The notes beneath the pieces were generated by a model. It did no database searches. It saw only the letters and a list, made by a program, of their open reading frames with translations, and was not told where the DNA came from. A stretch of 64,000 nt of DNA from Chrysomallon squamiferum (Eukaryota; Mollusca; Gastropoda; Neomphalida; Peltospiridae): the NCBI GenBank assembly GCA_012295275.1, contig CM022670.1, forward strand, positions 7,071,161-7,135,160, written 5' to 3'. This document shows positions 1-12,639 of the stretch, in pieces (position 1 is the first letter of the stretch; every line of letters starts with the position of its first letter). Both the position numbers and the translations under genes were made by a program.

Positions 1-90
1 AATTAAATTTTCATTGTCGTATAAAAAAAGCTTATTAATATTTTGGTGCATTTTATTATTTTTATCTTTAAAGCACTTTTGTTTTTTTAA

Positions 91-345
91 TTTATTTATT
101 TATTTTATTTTATTTTATTTTATTTTATTTTATTTTATTTATTTATTGTTTTATTTATTTTTATTTTATTTTATATTTTTTAATTTATTTTTTTATTTAT
201 TTTTATTTTATTTTATTTTTAATCTATTTAAAAAAATAATTTTTTTTTTTTTTATTTTTTTATTTTTTTTTTTTTTTTATTTTTTTTTTTTTTACTGTTT
301 GTTTTCAAAGTTTTTTATTTTTAATCTATTTTAAAATAATGATGT
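91..345. repeat. (TTTTA)n / poly(T) low-complexity tract
   Basis: Imperfect TTTTA repeats grade into long poly(T) runs. Apparent Phe/Leu-rich open frames here are artefacts of the repeat. Confidence 0.9.
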
Positions 346-859
346 TTTTATTTTATTTATTATTATTACACTGTATATTATTTTATTACAACTTTACAAC
401 AACCACTATTTGTTTTTGTTTTCATTTTTTAATTTCTTTTAAATGTATTTAATTATTTATTTATTGTTTGTTTGTTTGTTTGTTTTTGAAAGAGCAACAA
501 AACTGAAATAATTTAATAAGAAAATAGATTTAGTATTACTTTAATATATTCACTAGTGTTCTTACCTTGTAAATTTTTTTTTTTCTTTTTAGTTACATAT
601 TTATTACTTGATTACTTACCTACTTACATATTTAATGTTTATTTATATTTATGTACTAATTATTTACTTCAAAATACAGGAAAATATTTTTGAATAAACA
701 ATATAATTACTCGTATGGGGCAACTTTGTAGGGTTTTTTAGTTTATTTTTGTATTATTGGAAGTTGTTTTATTTTTGTCTTGATGTTTGTTGCTGTTGTT
801 GTAGTTGTTGTTGCTTTGGTTCTAAAAGCCATAAATTATGGATGTATTGCCTTTGTGGG

Positions 860-898
860 TTTATTATTATTATTATTATTATTATTTTTTTTTTATTA

Positions 899-944
<46 letters not shown>

Positions 945-955
945 TATTTATATTT
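860..955. repeat. (TTA)n microsatellite
   Basis: Two runs of TTA are separated by poly(T). Confidence 0.95.
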
Positions 956-1590
956 TATTAATTTTTAATTTTTGTTTTATTTTGTTTTGTTTGTTGTTGT
1001 TTTTTTAATTCGGTGCTACTAATTTAGCACTATGTGACAATCCGATATTTTTATTTTACTTTGTTTTACATCTTTTTTTCCTTGTACCTGTGTGTGTGTG
1101 TGCTTAACTGATAGACAAAACAATAACTAAAATGACAATATGTAAACATTTATTACCATAAAATGACACGAGGTAAAATAAATTACATATCCTTAACACT
1201 GGCCTCTATGTTCAATGAATATTTCAAGCCCTCGTATATGTACAATTGTGTCTGTAATCACGTTAACACTTATGAAAATACCATCATGTCACATAAAACT
1301 GATGAGTCGCTAAGAACGAATTAAATGTATAACTAACAAAATGTTATCAGCGATTCAGGATAATTTCCTGATCGGTCTAAACATTTTGCTTTGAATAAAA
1401 CCAGTAATTATGTTGTCATAACGGGTATTTTTAAAATGATTTTCTACAGACTTAAGTAACTGTAACACATATTATTTTTAGTAATTTTATAATGGTTCTT
1501 TTTGTAACTGTTTTGTATAGATTACACAGAATATTTCACCGGTCTTCAGTGGTAGAAAGCTTATTTTTATAAATATCAGTTTTGGACACC

Positions 1591-1660
<70 letters not shown>

Positions 1661-1706
1661 TTAATATAATAATAATAATAATAATAACAATAATAATAAT
1701 AATAAC
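1591..1706. repeat. (AAT)n microsatellite
   Basis: AAT units run over about 115 bp with one interruption near 1660. Confidence 0.95.
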
Positions 1707-1978
1707 CGATGGTAGCTAGTATTTGAAAAATTCATTTGATTTCTATATGCAGTAAAATATTATAATATACGTAGAATTTATGTGAAGGATATTTTTATTT
1801 TTAAGTGAATAAAATGTTTTTAAATAAATGTAGAAATCTTGAAATTTCTGTTTGTAATCCATACAGTAAACACAAGTAAAACATATCTAGGTTAAAATAT
1901 TAATAATAATAATAAGCTTCAAAATATTTTTAAATGTCACTTTTTCTCGTCACAGGGTATTCCAATTTTTTATGTTAG

Positions 1979-2326
1979 TCAAAAGTCTTTTTCACATTTT
2001 GTAACTGTCGTCTGTAGAGGCGAGTTCGAGTGAGCATGCGCAGATGTGACAGGAAGTAAAATGTGATGATGGGAATGCCCAGAAGGCCCTGTTTGGATTG
2101 GCGGTGACTGTGATGTTGGTTTTATGTCATAATGATTCTGTGTTTGTTGCATTGACTGGTGATGTGTTGCCATTGACAACATTGGAGCCTGAAGCGCCAT
2201 CTGGTTCATCTGGTGTTGGACAGGGGGAGGTGACTCTGGTTCGATTTTTCCGGAAGTCTGAAAGCCTTCTTCTTTCTTCTTAACTTTCCTTTCTTTTGCA
2301 CGTCGATTTTGAAACCAAATTTTCAC
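1979..2326 (-). CDS. Cdx: Cdx coding exon 3: recognition helix and C-terminal tail
   Basis: The acceptor is CTTTTCAG|GTGAAAATTTGG. The exon encodes [14 protein letters not shown], a basic KKKEEG stretch, and a tail rich in Gln, Met, Pro and His. It ends with TGA at 1981-1979. No further coding exon is needed. Confidence 0.97.
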   Translation of the reverse strand: MKIWFQNRRAKERKVKKKEEGFQTSGKIEPESPPPVQHQMNQMALQAPMLSMATHHQSMQQTQNHYDIKPTSQSPPIQTGPSGHSHHHILLPVTSAHAHSNSPLQTTVTKCEKDF

Positions 2327-2556
2327 CTGAAAAGTATACAAAATTTTAAAATTATTTTATAAGTATTAATTACTGTAATATATACATTGGTTCAACTAAA
2401 TATCTGACAAAGATGCAGTAACATACTTGTTAACACTCATCTTTATGCATACCTCAAACAAATTATACAGAGAGAGAAAACCCCCAAATAGATATATCTG
2501 ATAAATATATAGCAACAAAATTAAATGAAAATATATTTGTGTGTGTGTGTTGTATG

Positions 2557-2650
<94 letters not shown>

Positions 2651-3087
2651 AATCTAAATGCATGACAACAAAACGACGTACCTGTCTTTCTGAAAGTTGA
2701 AGTTGATTGGCTAACTCGGCTTTTCTTCTGATGGTGATATAACGACTGTAATGAAACTCTTTTTCCAGTTCCAACCTCTGGTGGTCGGAGTAGACCACGC
2801 GATACTTGTCTTTGGTTCGTGTCTTACCTAGATAGAAAAACAAAAATTATTTTAAAAATGTGTTCAATAGTGAAAGTAAAAAGAAATACAGAATAACGAA
2901 ACGAAAGAGCGTACAATGAAGAAAAAATTAAAATAAATTTAAATATTTAATTTTTCTTTAGAATTACAGTAGTCGTAGTGGAAGAAATAGTAGCAGCAGT
3001 AGTAATAGCAGAGAAGTAGTCGTAGTCGTTGTAGTAATACATATAACAACAATAATATTAATGATAATGATGACTGCGATAGTGACG

Positions 3088-3118
<31 letters not shown>

Positions 3119-5484
3119 CAACAACAACAACAACAACAACAATAGCAACAACTACAATAGTAATAATACTTCTATAACAAACAAATACCAATAAAATATC
3201 AAATATAAATTAAAAAGAAACAAATGATGCGAAGACAGCAAAATCGTACAGGAAAAAGTATTTTAATAAATAAATAAATACGACAGAATGTACTTTAAAA
3301 TTACTTTGTGTAGTTCATTGTGTTGGTACATCTTTGTACCCAGTGTTTGCTGTAACACAAACAGAACCGCTTACTGTTAGTTTACTAAAACACCACAACC
3401 AGCCTGTAGCACAACACTGAGACTTTCTAATTACGTTTTCCTCAGCAGTATTATGTTAAAATAGGTAAGGAGATAAATATATTTCCCGGAGGTCTGAGCG
3501 TCATCCCCAAAGACTGCACCCAAGACATGATGGCGTCTACGTATCCCTGGGGAGAAGGAATTAGTCGAGTGTGTGTGTAACTAATTTTTTTTTTTTTACT
3601 AATTTGGTCATATTCATTACGAAAATTGTACTATTTTTTATTTATTTTTTTTTTAATGCTATACTTCAATGGAATTGTAAAAATGATGCAGATTGTTTTA
3701 ATATAAAATCCATACACATTTGTATGTTCACCTGCACACTAGCATGATAATGAAAACTAAAAAAAAAAAAAAATAAAAAAAAAAAAAAAAAAAAAACATC
3801 AACACTTCTGATATACAGAAAAGAAATTAAATTAATTTACATACAAAATATAAAAATAAATAAATTACAGTAAACTGTAATAAACGTCTAGACAGTTATT
3901 CATTTTATTTATATCCATTGTCGACAATGAAAATTAATTTTATTTTCAGTGTAGAGGAAGTAACTGTTATTGTTTTTCTTAAGAAAAAAAGTTTTAGCTC
4001 AAAGTTAAAGACAATGCTAAATACAAAAATAATAATGAAAGATCCATGTTATTATCAACGATATTCACACAAATCCCAGCAACCAAAAAACACATCAATA
4101 AATGAAGAATCAGTTTATCTCTAAAACCACAGTCAAGTTCTTCAGAAAAATATTTAGAAATTTTCTACAAATATTTAATAATAACTGGATTAACTTTGCC
4201 ATCAAAACCTGTACATACTGAACTATCTCGTTCTAATGTATTCCAAATCGACTGCAGAGAGATCACAAACCTAGTAATTACAAAGTGTATAATTAATCAT
4301 TCTGAAACGTGTTTTCTATCAAAACCACCGAAACATCGTAAACCCTTTTAACCAACGATATCTTATCCACCTTTAATTACAAACTGACTACAAAACCAGG
4401 TACCCACTTTACCACCAAAAAGTCCTTCATCTTCTCGATAATACAAGCTGCAGAATAACCATTTTATAATTAATATTTCTTAAACTATCCTATAATTAAT
4501 AAATGCAAAAAAAACCCATTAAAACAAGCCGACGATTTTTTTTTTGTACCTCGTCTACGGTAAGGTTATAATTATTTATAATTTTGCCGAGATTTGAGAG
4601 AAAGACAAAACAAAAAACGAACGATAATTAAAGGTGGCGGAATGTTTACGACGATACTGCACAAAGCGACGTAACGGGCTCTTTAGAACAGGCGCTGTAA
4701 GTAAAGCACCACGTGTGCACGGAGAAACAATCGGTGGCGAAAGAGAAAACAAAACTCCATCTGAACGGTATCGGTTCTTTTAATCTAGACGTCGCCTTTT
4801 CAAACGGACGGGTAACGCATTGAACTGCTGCCTTTTATTTGTCACCTAACGACAATTCCATGTGTACTTTTCACAACCACGCACAATAGCGCTGGAAGTA
4901 ACAGGCAGCCGAGGACCCGCCCTCGCTCCTCGGTAATCGCTCTTAATGAGATTTGGATGATCCTCGCTCCAGCGGCCCGTGACCACTTATTTAGGCAGCA
5001 GCATCCCCGTGCTCCTTGATCTCTCGTTTCTTTTACTTATCCACACAATGGGTCAGCATAAGGCTGGACGTAGCCGGGCCGTGCGATGACCACTGATGAC
5101 CAATGATTCACAGACGCGGCGAGATCAGATAAAACACGTTTGATCGCCGGGTTACTCAACATTGAGTCAGAAAACGACGTCTGCTGAAGAAAATGGAAGG
5201 GTGTTTTTTTTTTTTTTTTTTTTCTACCACTAACCCTGTGTTTGGTGTCAAAAATAACATCTGCTTTGAATTGTTAGCGTTTTTCTTCCCACACCCCTTG
5301 ATTTGAAGATAATCTTATTCAGCAGATGGATAAGATGGATGGATGGATGGAAGAAATGAATGGAAGGATGGAGTGATGGATATATCGAGATAGATAGATA
5401 GACAGATAGACGGCATTGCACATGAATTGCACAGTGTCAGATTTCTTTATAGGGTCAGGATATTTATAGAGGTACAAAAGTTAA

Positions 5485-5518
<34 letters not shown>

Positions 5519-7275
5519 CTCATATATATATGTTATCCTGTAAAAATACAGTTGATAAAAAAAAAAACACGGAAAGCTAACGATTTGAATGTATTTGTAT
5601 TATTATTTAAGTTGGCAGTGAAGCTGTCTAGCGCACTAATTAATCTTTACTACTACTAAATTAGAATTAAAATAAAAAGAAATAAATAAGAAATAAAATA
5701 AAATAAAATATTTAAATAGATATTAAATATAAATTTAAAAAATAATAGTATGTAAGATAAAATAAATAAGAAATAAAATAAAATAAAATAATTAAATAGA
5801 TATTAAATAAAAATTTAAAAAATAATAGTGTGTAAGATAAAATAAAATAAAATAAAGTTAAATATAATTAAACTAAATTAAATTAAATCAAATTAAATTA
5901 AATAATTAAATATACAGATAATAAATAAAAATTTTAAAAATAATAGTATATAAGATAAAAATAACTAAAAATTAAATAAATAAATATATAAATAAATAAA
6001 TATTAAACAAAAATAGAACTACAAATGCAAAAATAAATAAATAACCGATAAAAAAATTACACAGCAAAATTTCAAAACAAGAGTATCAAAGCAGAACAGA
6101 AATAAATAAAACAAACTCAGCTACATTTAAAACTAAAACGAAAATAAATAACGCTAATTTAAACGACGATAAAAACAAATGAACCGAAATAAATTAATTT
6201 GTCGTTTTCTCTGCACTGAACGAAACGAAAACAGAAATAAACTCTGCTATTACAAGAACCGTGAACATCTTGAATCTGACAACAGAATTTAGTTATTGAA
6301 CGCACTAAATAAAACTGTCAGCGAAAGTTGTAAAACAGTTAAACTGCGGTCAAGCGAAATATCTTGTCAAAGCTTTTTTTTGTTGTTGAATATCATCAGC
6401 GAGATTTTTACTGTTGTTCATCTCATTGGATATGAGAAAATAATTTGCTTTGGTTGTGTTAAGGGTTAGATTGTGTTTAAGTTTGTGTCACTTGATTTTG
6501 TCACGGCTGTCAGGCTATGGTTAGCTAGAAATAACGTTTAGGTCGTTTGCATCATCTGATTCAGCGAGTTTTAGCATAGTGTACAGAAACTGTGATTTTC
6601 TTTTTTTTTTTTTTTTTCTCTCGTGGTGAAAATGAAAACAGGGTAAAACTAAGAGTTCGTAGAGAAAAAGAATAAAAGAAAGATTGTTAGGTAAATTTTT
6701 TAAAAGCGCGAGAAAGGAATGTATTTTGTTTTATTTTATTTTATTTTATTTTGTTTTTATTTTATTTTATTTTGTTTTGTTTATTTTGTTTTGTTTATTT
6801 TGTTTTATTGTGTTATGTTTTGTTTTGTTTTATTTGTTTTGTTTATTTGTTATTTTATTTCTTTTCAATTCATTTTATTTTATTTTGTTTTTATTTCAGA
6901 AATGTTAATTATATTGTTTTTTATATTACTTATTTTATTTATTCCTTCGCTTTTATTCACAGCCTATTTTATTCATTTAGTTAGTTAGTTAGTTATACGC
7001 TTTATTTTTAATTAAATTAAAATTCAGGTTCAATATTAATAAATAATAATTATAAAACATAAACAAACATAAATGAAATAAATAAAATTCAGAAAAGAAT
7101 TATTAAACAAATTAATAAAATAGAACACAGGTAGATTAAACATAACGAAAAGAATAAAAGATAAAACCATTCTTTAACGACTTTAAACATTTTGATGAAT
7201 TTATAAGAGACATATTAATAATTATATATACACTCACACAAACTTACATCTTCTTGATCGTGTAATATTAACAAA

Positions 7276-7309
<34 letters not shown>

Positions 7310-9690
7310 CCAAAACAAAATAAAAAATAAAACATACCACACTAACAGCTAGATATAAACACAAATTAGGATTTAATATCTTCGATATTTTCTTTCTTTA
7401 CTAATAGAAAATATTAAAATTTTAAAAAAAAGAAAATGTCATACGAAATATGTTTAACTAAAATAATAATAAAACAGAACATTTTCAGTTTCACGTTCAG
7501 AAGTCAACGATTATCTAATCTCGGTAACAAAAAATCGCAGATTATCCGTTAATTCACTAATCCCCGAGGAAGAGACTGCGGCGGTTCCTAGACAATTATA
7601 ACACAAATGTCACAGCGCTAGAACAACATTTCAAAGTAATAAACTTTCTGTGCTTACTTACAGTCAGACGTTCAGGTGATCAGTGACTGTGTTAATTTAC
7701 TGAAACTGTTAATTTGTTGAGAGAAACTAAATTGTTTAAAACTATGTGTATGTTAAATACTTTGTTAAAATAATTTAAAAACAAAATATTTTTAGATTTT
7801 TTTTCTTCTGTATCGAATTTATTTTTCAAATGTTTTTTTTTTCTATTTATTTATTTATTTGTTTGTTTGTTTGTTTGTTTATTTATGTTTGACTGTTTTT
7901 ATAGTTTTAATTTTTTATTTCAGCACTACTATTTTTTATTTATATGTTATATCGTTTAATTTTCTCACTGATTTTTATTGTACAAATAATTTTATTAGAC
8001 CATAATAACGATTTATTTTATTTTATTTTATTTTATTAATTTTCTTTTTAAAAGGTAGTTACAAATTAATCAATGTATGTACATAAACAGATTATATACA
8101 CGTATATTTTATATATATATATATATTATATGCTGATACACGTTATAAATGAACATAAATATACAGATAAATAAATATACGCATAATACATTTATATAAA
8201 AAAAACATAAGGATAATATATATACACGCATTCAAACACAAACATCAACATACACATATACTTTCTAACAAAATACAAATTTTGACTGGTAAAATACCGA
8301 TGTACTAAACTAGTACCTATCAAACATACTTTGTTAATTACTTCGTCTGGTTTTTCTGTTTTAATTAAACAGGTAAGTGTATGTTAATTGGACCCCCGTG
8401 TCACATGATACAGGTAGACATGTACGACACGTTTATTAGTGTACAATGTGATCTACTGTCACATAGTGATATACCACCAGATACTTATATATGTAGGTGT
8501 ATTTGTCTTTAAATAGTTTATTTTGTAAAGAACTTTTAGGAGTTTCAGTCTAAAATGGACAGTTATAAAAAATAAAAAAAAAAATTATAATAATAATACT
8601 AATAATTATCTAACTAACTAACAAAATAATTAAATAAACAAACAAACAAATAAAATAAAATAAAATAAAACAAAATAAATTAGATAATATAAAATAAGAT
8701 AAAATAGATAAAATTGAATAAAATAAAATAATAGTTTAAATAATGTCAGTTATAATTTTTAAAATGATGTGGATTATATATAAATTTAATATTTATAAAA
8801 TTTGTATTTAAATAAGTTTAATTTATAATTTGAAATGTAATATTTTTATTTAAATATCTTTTATTATTACGCATATTATTATTATCAGCAACATTATTAT
8901 AATCAGAAAACAATAATGGCATATCAAAATTTATAATTTACAAACATTCAAACTTTCATTCAGTTTTAAAAGTTAAAATCAGTTTTAAAATTGAAACATT
9001 TTTAAATTGTTATAAGTCTATTCGTGAATGTTAAAACTCGACAATTTTGTTTCCCCAGTAATTTATTTTTACTTCAGTAAGCGTAATTCATATTCAGATA
9101 TTCTGTTCAAATTGTTGTTAGTTTTGTTTATATTCTTAACTAACTGTAAGTAAAACGGCACATAATCAGATGAGTATAGATAGGATAATTATTTCTATTT
9201 TCTAAATATAAGAAATTTATTATTCAGTAGATTTATTTGTATCACGAAATTAAATACAGATCTTATAATAAATAATTCATATTTAATTATTATCTTTCTC
9301 AGCATATTTTTCTAATTTATAAATATTTGAAAAACAGCAAAACATGGAAACGATCTTTTTATTTTTTCTTTATTTTTTTTTTTTATTTAAAACAGCGACA
9401 TATAGAGTTATATAATGTAATTTATTACTATTTCAAAGTTTGATATATAGCAGATTATGTTAGGTAGTCAAATGTGTTTGTTTTGTTGTTGTTGGGTTTT
9501 TTTTCCCCTCACTTGAAAGATAATGTTTCAAAACTCAAAATTTGTTTCAGTATTAGATAAAATTTCGTCAAGTATGTCAAATTAAAAATAATAAATATAT
9601 CAATAAATAAAAAAGTAATAACGTGTTTTATATAAAAGCAATAAAGGAATTTTTAATACTTAACAATAACTAATAATATAAAACATAAAA

Positions 9691-9737
<47 letters not shown>

Positions 9738-10299
9738 CAACAACAACAACAACACAAACAGTAACATAAAACAAATATTCACCTGGAAATTAAAATTAAA
9801 ATTAATTAAAATTATAATTACCTGGAACCGGCATGGAAGACGTTGGTTTCATCCATTCGAACGGTGCCCTCAGATTCTTACTGTTTGCCCCGGGGCTGAG
9901 ACTGGCGTTACTGTTGGGGGAGCACGTGTTTACTGCTGGGGAGGTGTCCACCGTGGTCATGTGGGGGGACACGGACTGAGAAATGGGGGCAATGTTCTGC
10001 ATGTACTCCATCCCCGTCCCGTGGCGGTATGCGTAGTTGTACGACCCTTGCTGCATCGACGACGGGGTGCACGTGGGGATAGCATAATTCCACTCCTCTA
10101 TCGCCCCGTGGGTCGGGCGAGGGCCTGTCCCGTACAGCGCTGCCCACGAATTTTGTTGCACACTTTGATCCGCCACCTGGTACTGGGAATATTCCTGGTT
10201 TTGAAACTGATTGTTCTGGTTTGGGTAGCTGAACGGAAAGTTATAAGACGCCGAAGATGGCCGAGTATTGAAAACATTATTTTCGTGACACATCGCCAT
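1979..10299 (-). CDS. Cdx: Caudal-type homeobox transcription factor (Cdx), complete, 3 coding exons
   Basis: Coding exons on the minus strand are 9822-10299, 2682-2827 and 1979-2326, totalling 972 nt (323 residues plus stop). All junctions are GT-AG and in phase: exon 1 ends CCAG|GTAATT (phase 1), and exon 2 ends on CAG (phase 0). Exon 1 carries the N-terminal region and a caudal hexapeptide core (PFEWMKP). The homeodomain starts [20 protein letters not shown] and ends [14 protein letters not shown], with Gln at position 50, as in Cdx/caudal proteins. The C-terminal region is rich in Gln, Pro, His and Ser. The start is the first ATG of the exon; a second Met follows two codons later. By family, this is a nuclear DNA-binding regulator of posterior and gut patterning and the third ParaHox class. 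No Xlox or Gsx homeobox is visible in the window. A possible AATAAA signal on the minus strand lies at 1794-1799. Confidence 0.97.
2559..2648. repeat. (AG)45 array in Cdx intron 2
   Basis: It is an uninterrupted 90-bp AG array, 33 bp downstream (on the gene strand) of the exon 2 donor at 2681. On the sense strand it reads (CT)n. Intron 2 is only 355 bp, so the array is a quarter of it. Confidence 0.97.
2682..2827 (-). CDS. Cdx: Cdx coding exon 2: homeodomain helices 1 and 2
   Basis: The acceptor is CTATCTAG|GTAAGACA and the donor is AGACAG|GTACGT. The 146-nt exon encodes the linker and homeodomain residues 1-44 (to SERQ). The intron after residue 44 splits the homeobox just before the recognition helix. 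A 90-bp (AG) array begins 33 bp inside the following intron. Confidence 0.97.
3087..3142. repeat. (ATA)n/(ACA)n microsatellite
   Basis: ATA repeats pass directly into ACA repeats. Confidence 0.9.
4550..5190. promoter_or_regulatory. GC/CpG-richer island inside Cdx intron 1 (candidate enhancer)
   Basis: A sharp change from about 70-80% AT to near-balanced composition occurs over roughly 600 bp. It contains many CpG dinucleotides, a CACGTG E-box (4710-4715), a TAATGAG homeodomain-type site in CTCTTAATGAGATTTGG and two CCTCGCTCC copies. No long open frame resembles a protein. Position inside the first intron of a developmental transcription factor suggests a cis-regulatory element. This is inference; the composition change is what is seen. 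Confidence 0.45.
5486..5516. repeat. (AC)n microsatellite
   Basis: About 15 AC units. Confidence 0.95.
5681..5840. repeat. 80-bp tandem duplication
   Basis: Positions 5681-5760 and 5761-5840 differ at only 3 of 80 sites. A diverged third copy of the right half appears near 5900-5960. Confidence 0.9.
6721..6900. repeat. (TTTTA)n / (TTTTG)n tract
   Basis: Imperfect pentanucleotide repeats; Phe-rich open frames here are artefacts. Confidence 0.9.
7279..7309. repeat. (CA)n microsatellite
   Basis: About 14 CA units. Confidence 0.95.
9691..9753. repeat. (AAT)n/(AAC)n microsatellite
   Basis: TA repeats pass into AAT and then AAC units, 70-130 bp downstream of the Cdx exon 1 donor on the gene strand. 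Confidence 0.9.
9822..10299 (-). CDS. Cdx: Cdx coding exon 1: N-terminal region and hexapeptide
   Basis: This exon encodes 159 full codons plus one base. It is rich in Asn, Gln, Tyr and Ser, with a Trp motif (PFEWMKP) about 15 residues before the homeodomain. In related proteins that motif mediates contact with PBC-class cofactors. The exon is much richer in GC than the flanking intron, and open reading frames on its other frames are shadows. The donor is at 9821-9820. Confidence 0.96.
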
Positions 10300-10740
10300 T
10301 CCGCGTAATAATAAAATAATTACAATAACAAATATATCTGTACTGGCTTCCAGATTAAACAGAAAACTAAACTAAATCAATTTATATCCTCGATAAAAAA
10401 AAAATATATATATATATATATAAATTTACAATAAATCCTGGAAAACAGTCATCTGCTAGAGCAACCAGGTCAGTAGTTGTAATTCAAATGAAGTATTCAC
10501 TCACAGAAATTTCAGGAAGTATACTCGCCAGTAAGTATTACAATCAACCTAAAGTCATTTACAATACCAGACTCCGCCCACTTTCTTTTTGACTGACGTT
10601 ACAGGCGCGATTTTCATTGGTCGCAAAAGGTGGTAACGGGGCTGGAGCCAATGCCTTCCCGCCAAGTGACGTAACATGCATGACAGGTTGCGATTTTTTT
10701 CGTGTATCTTCATCCATGTCGCCATATTGATAGGTTACTG
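10300..10740 (-). promoter_or_regulatory. Cdx 5' flank and probable proximal promoter
   Basis: The 440 bp upstream of the Cdx ATG become GC-richer at 10560-10730. That part holds an ATTGG (inverted CCAAT) near 10615, a CCAAT in GGAGCCAATGCC and two TGACGT half-CRE motifs. No TATA box can be assigned confidently. The transcription start is not visible directly. Confidence 0.4.
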
Positions 10741-11010
10741 TGTTTTATTTGGTTAAATCGGTGTGTATTGTAAACAAATTAAATCTTGACATTTCAATTA
10801 GCGGACGAGATCAGTTTGTGATTTATTTTTTATTAAATATCTGGAAGGACCATTTGTCATGAAATTAAATAAATAAATGTTAAAAAGTTTATTTGATAAT
10901 CTATATTACAAAATGGTTTTAAATTATTTTTTTTATTATTAATTTTATTTTTCCTTATTTTATTTCATTTTACTTTACTTTACTTTATTTTACTTTTTTT
11001 TTTTACTTTA

Positions 11011-11060
11011 CTTTATTTTATTTTATTTTATTTTATTTTATTTTATTTTATTTTATTTTT
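11011..11060. repeat. (ATTTT)n microsatellite
   Basis: About ten ATTTT units. Confidence 0.9.
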
Positions 11061-11340
11061 GTTCAGTATATTTTATTTATAGTTTATATTTCATTAAGTA
11101 TATAAGTTATTTGTTGAGCATAAATGTTCAGATTAACAAAATGCATATTAAAATAACAAACCAAAATTTATATAAAAATATAAAATTTAATTGTAAAAGT
11201 AAAATGGAAAGACATGGTAAATAAATTAAGTAAAATACATTAAAAGTTAAATGAGGGAAAATAAAAATATAATAAATATATTACATCTTTTAAATGTTTA
11301 ATTTTTTATATATTGTAAACAACTACTACTAATAAATAAT

Positions 11341-11348
<8 letters not shown>

Positions 11349-11398
<50 letters not shown>
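11349..11398. repeat. (AAT)n microsatellite
   Basis: About 16 AAT units. Confidence 0.93.
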
Positions 11399-11399
<1 letters not shown>

Positions 11400-12639
11400 C
11401 CTACAGATAATTACAGATTCATAATTAGTAAAACATAACTTTACCCATCTACCAAAGCATGCATGCACTGAATATAAATAATTTTACATTTATGAACGTT
11501 TTGTTTTAAATCAAAACAAATCAGTGTATTTATTAAACACATTTTTTTCTCTGTAAAAGCATTTATTCACTAAACTTTATACAGGCAAACATATAAAGCT
11601 ATATTTCATCTTATATAACCGTTAAAACAACAAATATGGTAATAAAAATAGTGTAAACGTTGTTAGATTGTAAATTTATCCAGTAATTCAGTGGTGATTT
11701 TTAGCAGAGCCCAACACTTGACAGATTCCCGGTCACTGCCATGTTGTGTGTATATTTGACGTAACGTCTTCCAGGAAACCGCACAAGTTTGCGTTTCTAG
11801 GCAAGGCCTGATTAACGGACAAATTACTTTGACAGAATGAAACAGAAATACCCGAGATATTTTCTGTTATTCGCTATGATGGTGAGAAACATTAACTATT
11901 TTAACAATATTTCATTATTTTGGCACATCACAAAAAAGAGTGAATTTTTTCCTATGACATGTTTATGGTGAATAATCTTTCTAAACTGTTCTTTTTGGAG
12001 AAATATGTAAAAACATTTCAAAACAACTATTAATTTTAATTTATTTTATACATTTTATTTTTGAATAATCAGTGTATAATATATTTCTTTGCATAATCAT
12101 GGGCCGTATATAGATAATTCATTTTTTTTTATGTCAAATTATTTCACAAAAATTGTCTGAGATGTGTTGTGTTCTCCTGTGTATGAGAAAAATGTATCTG
12201 AAAACAACCAGTGCTGTTTAAAACTAAACCACGCAGGAAAAGTCTGAATTTCATCTTAAAATACTTTATCATTGCTAAACTAAAACAGCATGGCATTTCC
12301 AAACGTGTTGAGATATATTCATTTATATAATTATTATTTAAACATAAAATTTTCTGCTGGGTTTAATAATGATTATTTTGCTGATGTTGATGATGACGTT
12401 TTCTTTATTATTCATATTACTTTTTATTTTCATGGTAGCCATACATCTGTATTTATAATAATTATAATATTTTGAAGCGATTAGTCGCTTTGATATAGTT
12501 ATTTTGTTACAGTGTACAAACAGTTAACACTAGGGTCGTTTTTTGGTTTGTTTTTTTTTTTTTTCCTTTCTTTTATTTATTTCTTTTATTATTTTCCTTT
12601 TACGAAAATAAAAAAAGATCATCAGCCCTGAATCATTCT

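Larger units (their letters stand above)
346..1978. other. Cdx 3' flank, AT-rich, no gene
   Basis: It contains (TTA) at 860-955 and (AAT) at 1591-1706. A minus-strand AATAAA for Cdx is at 1794-1799. Nothing else is recognisable. Confidence 0.7.
2828..9821 (-). other. Cdx intron 1 (7.0 kb)
   Basis: No coding exon is recognisable here. Most of it is AT-rich low-complexity sequence: (ATA)/(ACA) at 3087-3142, poly(A) near 3761-3796, an 80-bp tandem duplication at 5681-5840, (TTTTA)-type sequence at 6721-6900 and (CA) at 7279-7309. A clearly GC/CpG-richer island at about 4550-5190 stands out and is listed separately. Confidence 0.9.

Noticed and set aside
9908-10308. Open frames overlapping Cdx exon 1 on other frames
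   Set aside because: They are shadows of a GC-rich coding exon. They have no splice partners.
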